Below are positions 56,011-63,804 of a stretch of DNA of 64,000 nucleotides, one piece after another; position 1 is the first letter of the stretch, and each line of letters opens with the position of its first letter. The translations under genes and the position numbers were made by a program. The notes under the pieces are model-generated. The model saw only the letters and a program-made list of their open reading frames with translations. It was not told the DNA's origin and made no database searches. The stretch is from CAWGMT01 sp963823675 (GTDB lineage: Bacteria; Planctomycetota; Planctomycetia; Isosphaerales; Isosphaeraceae): the NCBI GenBank assembly GCA_963823675.1, contig CAWGMT010000028.1, positions 62,001 through 126,000 of the forward strand, read 5' to 3'.

Positions 56011-58221
56011 TTATTCGAGGATCTCGTAGTTTTTCTTCGCCGTGCTCTCTTCTTGCATCTTCATCGCCGTCACAAAGCCCTCGGCCACTCTCTCAAACGT
56101 GATGTCATTATCAGTTATTTTTGTGGCGTGAATGCGGGTACTCGCCAGATAGATCACGACACCAAGCCAGGCAATGAGGCTAAGACACCCTCCAAGCGCC
56201 GGACCAATGACGCTGGCATGGTACAGCGGCAGGATATTGACGGACTCCACCATGTAGCTCAAGCCCGCTATAGAAGGGGCACAGAGCCAGCCGATACTGG
56301 CGGTCCAGACCACCTTGCTCCAGTGATTCCGGTGGTGGTCGCAAAGAGGACAAGCCACTCTCATTTCTTTTTTCAAGAGATGCTCGGCGATCACACCCGG
56401 AAGAAAGAAGACAAAGTAGAGGTACTGGACCCATTCCGGCGTGAACGAGAAGGTCCTATTGATGCGACAGCTTGCTGGACCGCCGCAAGCCATGCACACA
56501 GGAGGCAAGGCATCAGCTTCGACAAGCCGCCTGTTAATGGTAATCCAGTCCATTCCGAGTCTCTCCTGCCCGATGATCGATCGTCGCTTGGAGTCTGACT
56601 GTTGAGACGTGAACGGAAAGGAGGCTTCTTTCAGGGATGATCCGGGCGGAACGAGGGGCATCGGCGCAGCAACAAGAGGGCCCACACCCTTTTCAGATTG
56701 GATAAACAGTCGCGGATCTTCCGCCATATCGTTGGCGGTCGTATCGGGCGAGCCGAAGGGCTTCCGCTGCTTGCGGAAGGCGGCCTTGACGTCGTCGCGG
56801 CCAAGGACCACGAGCGCCCAGATTCCGATCAGCAGTCCGATCGGCCAGAATAGTCCGGAAAGGGGCAAGAGAGCCAGCACGCCGGCCGTGTTCGACCAGA
56901 CGTAGGATCGGATTCGCAACATCTTCATGGCCCCGACCACCATGGCGACGGGAACAGCCAGGAGAGCGAGGCTGAAATAAGAGGACAACATGAACCCGGG
57001 CAGGTGGGGCTCGTCGGAAAACTGCCTGGTGAAGAGGAATCCGAGCATCGCAATCGGCTGGAGACCGGCCAGCACGCCGGCCACGATCAGCCCGATCGCT
57101 GGCCCAGCCACTCGGCGGCGCGCCTCCTCGATTTCCGACGTGACCAGCGGACCGACGACCGGCCGAGGAGCGGACCTAGCAGCCGGCGTGGGATCCGACC
57201 GCGATATGCTCTCCAGATCGGTCTTCACCTCGCCGGCCTGTTGATAGCGTCGCTCCGGCTCCTTCTCCAGCGAGCGCAGCACGACGTCGTCGAGCCGGAT
57301 GTCCACCTGAACCTTCCGCGACGGGGGGGCGAAGCGGCCTATCGGCAGCTCGCCGGTGAGCATTTCGTAGAAGACCACGCCCAGCGAATAGATGTCGGCG
57401 CGGTGATCGACGGCCAGCGGCCTCTCCATCTGTTCCGGGGCCATGTAGTGCGGCGTGCCCATGACCTGCCGCGAGCCGGTGAGCATCCAAGGTCGAGGTG
57501 AGGCCGGTTCTCCCTCGGCACCACGATCGAGCAGCTTCGCCAGACCAAAGTCGGCGATCTTCACCCGGCCCTTCTTGTCGATCAGAATGTTCTCCGGCTT
57601 GATGTCGCGGTGCACGATCCCTTCGTCATGTGCGTACTGAAGGGCTTCACAGATCTGGGGCACAATCGCCAGAGCCGCGCTCGGCTCAAGCCTCCCAGCG
57701 GCGATCAATTGCCGTAGATTCATCCCGTCAACAAACTCCATGATGAAGTAGTACAGATCACCGGCCCAGCCAAAATCGAATATGTTGACGATGTGTTGAT
57801 GGCTGAGCCGGGCGAGGACACGGGCCTCGCGGGTAAATCGTTCGGAGAACGAAGGATCGCGGGCGACCCCCGGGGGTAGGATCTTGATCGCCACCAGACG
57901 ATCGAGCGCCGGCTGGCGCGCCTGGTATACCGCCCCCATGCCGCCGGAGCCCAGCAACTCGAGAATATCGAGCTGAGGAAAGTAACTGGCCAGCTCCCGA
58001 GGCTCAGGCGGAACGAAGCGACTGGAGGCGGTGAAGGAGGCGGTCGGCCCGACTCCGCCTGCGGTGCCGGAGCCGGTCTCGGCCCATGCGGAACCGGGCG
58101 TCTCAGGACCGCCGGTTGCGCCGCACAAGCCTTGTCTCAGAAGGCATTCAGGGCAAAGAGCCTCCGCAAAGTCGGCAGCCATATCGGCACCGCACTCCGG
58201 ACAACGATGTAACTCCGCCAT
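56011..58221 (-). CDS. Ser/Thr protein kinase with membrane region and unusual zinc-containing C-terminal domain
   Basis: A GGGAG precedes the ATG by eight bases. Residues ~7-32 form a zinc ribbon (CPECGADM and CPECLL). The kinase domain spans ~85-345: ELLGSGGMGAVYQARQPALD, VAIKILP, HRDIKPENILIDKKG, KIADFGLAKLL and GTPHYMAPEQ. At ~370-480 lie several membrane segments (AIGLIVAGVLAGLQPIAMLG, YFSLALLAVPVAMVVGAM). After a linker, a region from ~570 has CMACGGPASCRINR, CPLCDHHRNHW and further hydrophobic stretches (WTASIGWLCAPSIAGLSYMV), so the tail is a second zinc-plus-membrane module. The ECF gene upstream on the same strand (58305-59072) completes a kinase/sigma pair. It probably signals from the membrane. 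Confidence 0.87.
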   Translation of the reverse strand: MAELHRCPECGADMAADFAEALCPECLLRQGLCGATGGPETPGSAWAETGSGTAGGVGPTASFTASSRFVPPEPRELASYFPQLDILELLGSGGMGAVYQARQPALDRLVAIKILPPGVARDPSFSERFTREARVLARLSHQHIVNIFDFGWAGDLYYFIMEFVDGMNLRQLIAAGRLEPSAALAIVPQICEALQYAHDEGIVHRDIKPENILIDKKGRVKIADFGLAKLLDRGAEGEPASPRPWMLTGSRQVMGTPHYMAPEQMERPLAVDHRADIYSLGVVFYEMLTGELPIGRFAPPSRKVQVDIRLDDVVLRSLEKEPERRYQQAGEVKTDLESISRSDPTPAARSAPRPVVGPLVTSEIEEARRRVAGPAIGLIVAGVLAGLQPIAMLGFLFTRQFSDEPHLPGFMLSSYFSLALLAVPVAMVVGAMKMLRIRSYVWSNTAGVLALLPLSGLFWPIGLLIGIWALVVLGRDDVKAAFRKQRKPFGSPDTTANDMAEDPRLFIQSEKGVGPLVAAPMPLVPPGSSLKEASFPFTSQQSDSKRRSIIGQERLGMDWITINRRLVEADALPPVCMACGGPASCRINRTFSFTPEWVQYLYFVFFLPGVIAEHLLKKEMRVACPLCDHHRNHWSKVVWTASIGWLCAPSIAGLSYMVESVNILPLYHASVIGPALGGCLSLIAWLGVVIYLASTRIHATKITDNDITFERVAEGFVTAMKMQEESTAKKNYEILE

Positions 58222-58304
58222 GGCGCAGCTCCCGTCGCGATTGTCGTGTTTCCACTCTTCTGCTTACGGAAAACTGCCCGAAGGTTACACCGCCGAAGAA
58301 AGTG

Positions 58305-59072
58305 TTAGGAACTCCCACCACGCAAGGCCGTCAGCAGGACCGTCAGCTCGTCGTCGATATCTTCCGGCTGGGCAACCGTTTGGGCGACGGCGTTCTCGAA
58401 GCAGCTCACGATACCTCTGTCGTAGCCGATGCACGGCAACCTTGACCGCACCTTCCGTCATTCCCAGGGCGCCGGCGACCGTGGCCAACGGCGGCGCGGC
58501 TGTGGTCCTCGTCAGATAGGGCTGAAGCTGTTCCCAAAGATGGCCGTTCCGGCTGGCGGCGTACCGGGCACCGAGTCGTGCCACGACCTGATCCAAAATC
58601 GTCAGAGCCCAGCGCCGGTCGAAGAGGCGTTCCGCCGTCCAGTCGTGGGACGGCTCACAGCGATAACGTTCCTCGCCGGATGGGAAGTCGAGCGAGAAAA
58701 AGGTTCTTCCACCGCCACGCTTCCGCGCTCGGCGCGCTCCTGCTCCTTGGCGAGGAACCGTTTGAATGCCGTCAGGAGGAATGACCGGAACCGGCCCCGA
58801 CGGTGGTCCACCGCCTGGAGATACCCTTTCTCGAGCAGTGTGGCGAAAAACTCTTGCGTTAAGTCCTCCGCGTCGTGTTGCCCATGGCCATGCGAGCGCA
58901 GGTAGGCGTAGAGCGGATACCAGTACGTGCGGCAGAGCGCGGCGAGCGCGTTGCGCGAATCGGCCGGCGCACCCTCGGCGGCGGCCACGACGAGACTCCA
59001 GTGCGTCGTCGCGAACCCGCGCGGGCGAGTTTCGGAGCCCGCGCTTCCACCCGACTGATTCATGGCCACCAT
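58305..59072 (-). CDS. ECF-type sigma factor paired with the kinase (two frameshifts)
   Basis: The first frame reads FATTHWSLVVAAAEGAPADS, AALCRTYWYPLYAYLRSHGH and AEDLTQEFFATLLEKGYLQA, then RGRFRSFLLTAFKRFLAKEQ. This is region 2 of the planctomycete THW-x-x-V ECF type. A base is missing at ~58723 (run of G). The second frame continues with TFFSLDFPSGEERYRCEPSH, AERLFDRRWALTILDQVVAR and region 4 in VAGALGMTEGAVKVAVHRLR. A second break at ~58402 is needed to reach the usual ending ENAVAQTVAQPEDIDDELTV and a TAA at 58305. Restored length is ~255, normal. ATG at 59072 or 59063. The kinase gene begins ~85 bases downstream. Confidence 0.78.
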
Positions 59073-59324
59073 TCTGTGAGTGTGCCCACAGTAAATGACG
59101 CACCGTGGTTCAAGATAATCGATGGGACGGGGGCTTTCTCAACAGCCTCAGCTAACTTGCTCAGGAATCGCCGATTTCGCAGCAATTATCTTGGCCACGC
59201 ACAAGGCCTGGTTCAAGACGGACTCCGAAGCAATCTCGTCCATCCAGACCATCGGCGTCAACGCCAGAGCCCTGAAACCGACGGCTTACCCAACGCGTGA
59301 GCCCCATTCCCTATGTGGAAACGT
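59073..59324. other. Non-coding region upstream of the ECF gene
   Basis: It should hold the sigma gene promoter. The right half leads into the direct repeat at 59325. Nothing else is recognised. Confidence 0.4.
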
Positions 59325-59524
59325 GGCCTGATTGGGAGCAAATTGGGAACAGTATTGGCAACGTCAGCCCGATGCGGCCACAATGCGAAAACGACAAGGT
59401 GGTGACGTGCGAGCCTTGGATTCGCAGACTTTAAGCACCACGGCAACCTGTTTCCAATGCGACGGCGACGGCAGACGTACCGGACTCAAAATCCGGGCCG
59501 TTTGCCACCAAGCTGATCGCCTAT
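59325..59524 (+). repeat. Direct repeat with tRNA-Leu core, copy 2 (candidate attachment site)
   Basis: The core 59470-59496 is identical to 27 bases of the tRNA-Leu gene, from ggcagacgtacc through the anticodon loop to aatccgg. It is followed by gccgtttgccaccaagctg, shared exactly with copy 3. Upstream, from about 59328, ttgggagcaaattgggaac and several further blocks (gtcagcccgatgcg, tttccaatgc) match copy 3 at 63818-63940 with substitutions. The coding-like ends WEQIGNSIGNVSPMRPQ here and WEQIGNRTGDVSPMRLQ there look like tails of one protein family, possibly an integrase. Confidence 0.7.
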
Positions 59525-60053
59525 CCCGGTGCGCCGCGAGTCGAGTCACCGGGGAGAGGAACGCCAGGGAGAGGGTGGCCGAAGGCCGGGTGAGGGCGCC
59601 TTCTCTTCCGCCGCGTAACGCGCGCCATACAACACGTCCGGCGCGCCGTTGCAACCGATGCAGGTCGCGCGCTCATGCGATCCGGCAGGAAACGCCGATG
59701 TGATATCGCCAGCACATCTTGCCGCGGCGTTGATCCGTCAGGCCGCGATTGCCGCGCGCAGTGAACGCCCAAAAGAATTTCGGGAAGAAATTTAAGTCCA
59801 ATCGGGACAAGATCAACCGATCGGGCTAGACCCTCAAAACGGCGCGCGCGCTTTCATGAAACTCCAAAATCAGCGCATTATAGATATAGGGAGAATAAGA
59901 AGCATAGATAGGGTGCGCGCCCAGTTTGCTTGCGGGAGCGCCAGGTCGCGGTCGCGAGCCCGCCGGTTCGCAGTTGCCGGTTCTCCGTCGTCAATATGCA
60001 CCGAACGAAGCCAATTTCGTTTTGTTTCGTGGTCTTTGCACTCCCGTCCTCCT
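59525..60053. other. Non-coding stretch
   Basis: It holds an intergenic repeat phrase (ggagaggaacgccagggag and ggccgaaggccgggtgaggg, 59551-59597). From ~60000 it holds the block shared with 13879-13905. No gene is seen. Confidence 0.5.
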
Positions 60054-60391
60054 GACCGCCTCCGCTGGAACACATGTCTGCGGCGCAGGAACGTGAGACA
60101 GCTCGATCGATGATGAGTCGCGCCGAGGCGATTCAGCAGCCCGATTCGCGGGGCTTGAAAGGTGCTGGAATCGGCCGAATTTGACGGCACAAGAACCAAT
60201 GGACAAGCAACTTATGACGAGCACCCACTCCGTCGCCGATCTCCGAGGGATTTCGTTGGCGAACCTTGCGAGATGGAACGGGGACCCTTCCAAAACGTCT
60301 CAGATTGTCTCATTTTTTCTCATCCAGAATCGCTTATCGATCGCGTCGCGGGCGGCGAGGGGGTTGGGAACCCCCGCCGAAAACGGCAATG
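60054..60391 (-). repeat. Dispersed repeat, copy B
   Basis: It is the inverted counterpart of copy A (13374-13714). Both share gattcgcggggctt or its complement, the gacgagcacccactc block, cgagatggaacggggacccttcc and the gggttgggaaccccc end. On the plus strand an open frame reads DKQLMTSTHSVADLRGISLA, then NLARWNGDPSKTSQIVSFFL. The same frame is readable in copy A with DVARWDGGPSKTSQIVSFFL, suggesting that the family once encoded something. Confidence 0.75.
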
Positions 60392-60451
60392 GTTTTGAAC
60401 CGTGCCGCCAGTTGGGCATGGTTCAACTTCAGCATGCTTGAAGGTGGCAAG

Positions 60452-60782
60452 GGACGGAAACTCGGACGCGATTAGTTTCACTCGGACGACAATACATATC
60501 GCGTCCCAGTTTCCCTCCTGTACCAGCTTGCCGGGAGCTAGCCGCAACGGTTCGTGTGCGAACGTGTGCGTATCGCATGAGAAACAGCCTTGTCCGAAAG
60601 CCGGGTGCGGGAAAACTGCAAGCCCGGTTTGATGAGCGGGGTGTGGAAACGGAGCATGGCGAAGCTAGTGAGGCACCGGCAGACGAAAGGGCCGGCAAAC
60701 AGATAGGCCAAGCCTTAAGCTACCGCGCCACACCTCGACTCTACTTCACTCGGACGACAATACTTATCGCGTCCCAGTTTCC
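60452..60782. repeat. Direct repeats flanking the group II intron remnant, first copy with inverted partner
   Basis: The 38-base unit ttcactcggacgacaatac-(a/t)-tatcgcgtcccagtttcc lies at 60477-60514 and 60745-60782. An inverted copy of its right end (ggacggaaactcggacgcgat, 60453-60473) sits before the first. The phrase cgcgtcccagtttccgtccc is repeated once more at 60788. Such end sequences look like remains of a transposon or of its duplicated target. Confidence 0.65.
60598..60630 (+). ncRNA. Group II intron domain V remnant
   Basis: The 33-base sequence folds as aagccggg / cccggttt around an internal bulge and a gaaa-containing tip. The AGC triad is at its 5' end, the catalytic hairpin pattern of group II introns. 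The following 110 bases (gatgagcggggtgtggaaac and onward) translate to RFDERGVETEHGEASEAPAD, a phrase commonly seen as conceptual translation behind domain V of bacterial introns. No reverse transcriptase is present in the window, so this is a 3'-end relic. Confidence 0.6.
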
Positions 60783-61169
60783 GTCCCGCGTCCCAGTTTC
60801 CGTCCCCGTGCCATCCACCGGACCGCACTACTTTATCGCCGGCACCCCGAGCACGCTACCGATGGCCCGGACACCGGCTCGGTCTTCGCCGCGATCGAGT
60901 CATTGCGCCCCTGGCCCGCTAAGGGCGCAAAACTGGCACCCTCATTTGCCGCTCCTGACAGTTCTGGCAGGTCAGTCCGGCCCGGCTGATGATCGGCGAG
61001 ACGGGTCAGGGGGGCTTGTAAAGCCTCGTTTATAGATCACCCGTTCCAGCTTGAATCCGCTTCCGCCGGCGCTCCAATTGCTTCCAGCAGGAATGACAGA
61101 TGCCCGTTGGTAATCGCACACACGGGAGTGCCGCGCCTTACCGCGGCGCACATACTTCACCCATCGCAG
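60783..61169. other. Non-coding stretch
   Basis: No gene, RNA or repeat apart from one more copy of cgcgtcccagtttccgtccc at its left edge. Confidence 0.45.
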
Positions 61170-62585
61170 TTAGTTCGGTACGGGCGGATCGGGCTCGATG
61201 GGGAGCCAGGGGTGCCATTGGAACCATTCGTATTTGGCGGCGAGCCTCTCGAAATGCTCCGCAATTCTACGCAAGACGACCACGTTGTTTTCCATCCTGA
61301 TCCTGTTCTGCTCTTCACCCTCCGTGATAATGCCGCGACGGTAGGTTCGATAATCGGGCGTCGCCTTCGCGTTATCCTCCAGAGATTGCAGGAACGCCCG
61401 TTGGATTTGGTGCAGGCCCTCGGGGATTCTCCCAGCTTGGAGTTCCGTGACGTTCTTACGCTTCAACTTGGCTTCAGCGTCACATTTTCGTGCCTCTTCC
61501 CGGTAGATTTTTACCCTCTCAGCGCAGTTGATTGTCTCCTGTAAGTACCGCTGAGCGGCAAAGCCTATCCTGGCCGTCGAGACGCTCACGCCAAGGAGGA
61601 GCGCCACGTAGGCGACGATCACCATCAAGGTATGGATGCGGAGTTGCTTTGGCTGGGTGGGGCTCAGGGCACGCCCAATGACAAGTCCCAGAAAGGGGGC
61701 CCATGTCATGTTCCGGGCGAAATGAAACAGGAGGATAGCGTAACCGGCACGTGCGACTTGCACCGCGGTTAAGGCGAAGCCCAGCCCAATGCCGATCGCA
61801 AGACCGCCGTAGCCCCAGCGAGTGCGGGTACGGAGCCGTTCAGCTTCGTCCCTCGCGACGACGGCCGATGCTCCTCCGGACGTCTCAACGGAAGGTTCGA
61901 TGGGCTGGGTGCGGCTCAGGGCACGTCCAATGACAACTCCCAGAAAGGGAGCCCAAATCAGGTTCCACACGAACTCAAACGGGAGGATGGCGTAACCGGC
62001 ACTCGCTACCTGCGCCGCGGTTAAGGCGAAGCCCAGCCCAATGCCGATCGCAAGACCGCCGTAGCCCCAGCGAGTGCGGGTACGGAGCCGTTCAGTTTCG
62101 TCCCTCGCGACGACGGTCGATCCTCCTCCGGACGTCTCAACGGAAGGCCCGATGGGCTGGGTGCGGCTCAGGGCACGTCCAATGACAACTCCCAGAAAGG
62201 GAGCCCAAATCAGGTTCCACACGAACTCAAACGGGAGGATGGCGTAACCGGCACTCGCTACTTGCACCGCGGTTAAGGCGAAGCCCAGCCCAATGCCGAT
62301 CGCAAGACCGCCGTAGCGCCAGCGAGTGCAGGTACGGAGCCGTTCAGTTTCGTCCCTCGCGACGACGGTCGATGCTCCTCCGGACGTCTCAATGGAAGGT
62401 TCAATGGAATCTGCGCTCCGCATCATCTTCGACGGCCTCCGGCCAAGCTTGATCTCTAATCGAGGCTTTACACCCGGAATTTGACGTAAATTGTTGCTCG
62501 TCGCCTCGGATTTCGTTGATGCGAGGGGGATATTCAGGCTTAACACATCGGACAATTGTAAGCCGTCCTCTTCGGTTGTGGTCAC
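61170..62585 (-). CDS. Membrane protein with three tandem 84-residue repeats
   Basis: After ~60 polar residues come three repeats of 84 residues (252 bp) at 62154-62405, 61902-62153 and 61650-61901. Each has the order SGGASTVVARDETERLR, then RWGYGGLAIGIGLGFALTA and AGYAILPFEFVWNLIWAPFL, ending VVIGRALSRTQP, so each contributes two membrane helices. Units 1 and 2 are nearly identical in DNA, and unit 3 is diverged. A seventh helix (HTLMVIVAYVALLLGVSVS) and a helical, charged C-terminal ~150 residues follow (REEARKCDAEAKLKRKNVTE). The GTG at 62585 is one start; ATG codons at 62426 and 62423 after GGAGG are also good. No known domain. Confidence 0.72.
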   Translation of the reverse strand: MTTTEEDGLQLSDVLSLNIPLASTKSEATSNNLRQIPGVKPRLEIKLGRRPSKMMRSADSIEPSIETSGGASTVVARDETERLRTCTRWRYGGLAIGIGLGFALTAVQVASAGYAILPFEFVWNLIWAPFLGVVIGRALSRTQPIGPSVETSGGGSTVVARDETERLRTRTRWGYGGLAIGIGLGFALTAAQVASAGYAILPFEFVWNLIWAPFLGVVIGRALSRTQPIEPSVETSGGASAVVARDEAERLRTRTRWGYGGLAIGIGLGFALTAVQVARAGYAILLFHFARNMTWAPFLGLVIGRALSPTQPKQLRIHTLMVIVAYVALLLGVSVSTARIGFAAQRYLQETINCAERVKIYREEARKCDAEAKLKRKNVTELQAGRIPEGLHQIQRAFLQSLEDNAKATPDYRTYRRGIITEGEEQNRIRMENNVVVLRRIAEHFERLAAKYEWFQWHPWLPIEPDPPVPN

Positions 62586-62904
62586 ATGTCCACAGTCCGC
62601 GCCGTCGCCCTCCTCAGATGGTACCGCGCTGCGACGAACGTCGCACCGGGGCCGGGCGGGCTATTCGCGACGACCGGCAAGAGCTATCACGCACGGGATC
62701 GTGATTGCACATCGGGCAAACCGAATCAGGACGGGTGGCCTAAGTGTCTGTTTGGTCCGCCTCCTACGGGAAGGCCATATCTCAAACCCTTCAGGGGCGT
62801 GAGTAGCATTGGAACAGGAAACCGGCTTAAGGGTCTTACGACAAGTCTTCCCGGGCTGGAAGCAGCATGCGAAATGCCGAGCTCCCCCCGAATGTGCCCG
62901 ACGA
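62586..62904. other. Non-coding stretch
   Basis: No gene is recognised between the two minus-strand membrane proteins. The promoter of the repeat protein should be here. Confidence 0.4.
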
Positions 62905-63312
62905 TCACACCCGATGCGGCGGATGTGGTCGTCGGTATACCCAGTTCATCGCTCGACCAATTATAAAAATTAGAACAAATAATAATAAAGTCCGTAATAA
63001 TGTTCTTGCTATCATCGCATTCCGAAGAAGGGCGGCATGATACTCGTGGTACATTTTGGCGTGCCAAGGCCGATCGACGACTCCCGGAAGGAAGGGGTCG
63101 AATGCTTGATCTGCGTGGTAGTTGTTGGCACGAGCGAGTCGTCCCTGGTAATCCTGGAACCAGACCCAGAGTGAGCAGAAGATGGCCGTGATGCCCAGAA
63201 CGAGCATCAGGACGCGAATCGAGAACCGAAACGTCCGCAGGGGACGGAATCGGACACCGAGATGGAATGGGACATCGATTTGTATCGGGAGCAAAGGGAT
63301 GTTGAGGCGCAT
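62905..63312 (-). CDS. Small membrane protein
   Basis: The ATG at 63312 has GGAGG eight bases upstream and is preferred to the GTG five codons earlier. The ~135-residue product has two clear membrane helices, FSIRVLMLVLGITAIFCSLW near 35 and RTLLLFVLIFIIGRAMNWVY near 112. A ~55-residue loop between them holds FQDYQGRLARANNYHADQAF and HAKMYHEYHAALLRNAMIA. The first helix with a preceding R-F-S-(I/L)-R-x-LM resembles a segment found in many short planctomycete membrane proteins. No function assigned. Confidence 0.6.
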   Translation of the reverse strand: MRLNIPLLPIQIDVPFHLGVRFRPLRTFRFSIRVLMLVLGITAIFCSLWVWFQDYQGRLARANNYHADQAFDPFLPGVVDRPWHAKMYHEYHAALLRNAMIARTLLRTLLLFVLIFIIGRAMNWVYRRPHPPHRV

Positions 63313-63804
63313 ACTGGGGACCTCCACCGAATGACCGACATCATCTTACAATAGTCCCAGGATTTTCGGTAGGGCCACCGGCCTCGTTGTGAGGATCAAT
63401 CCCCGACGGCTCGATCGATGGACGGGCGGGCCCTTCGTTCCGATGACCGAGGTGCCAAATAGGCTCCCAGCTCGAAGCGAGGCGAAAGAGCGAGGGAATT
63501 GCGGTGTTTCAAGAGACGAGATGTTGTGCCAAGAAGGCTTTACCCTATCTGTCACCCTGGCGTTCTTGGGGCTTACGCCGGTTTTCTGTTCCAGTGCTAC
63601 TCACAGCCCCTTCATGGCTGGGGTTCCGGGGACACCATAAAGAACTCACGCAAAAGAGTAGTGAAGCATGGTCTCCAACCCCGGCATCAGCCAGCTCGGG
63701 TAAGGCGTTCGGTCAGCGATCTCGCGGCCGGAATCCAGCAATCATTGTGGCGGAACCCGTGAACCGCGATCTCAACCGGTTGTTCACAGATCGCTCAGTC
63801 GGGC
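63313..63804. other. Non-coding stretch before core repeat copy 3
   Basis: Open frames exist on both strands, but none has a convincing start or motif. A plus-strand frame ends inside the core repeat as WEQIGNRTGDVSPMRLQYAQ and may be the tail of a decayed gene. Confidence 0.45.

Noticed and set aside
59470..59496. A second tRNA-Leu gene
   Set aside because: Only the D-loop-to-anticodon segment is present. Acceptor stem, variable arm and T arm are missing; the same holds at 63944-63973.
59364..59800. Arg-rich frames around the ggccgaaggccgggtgaggg repeat
   Set aside because: These are conceptual translations of an intergenic repeat phrase.
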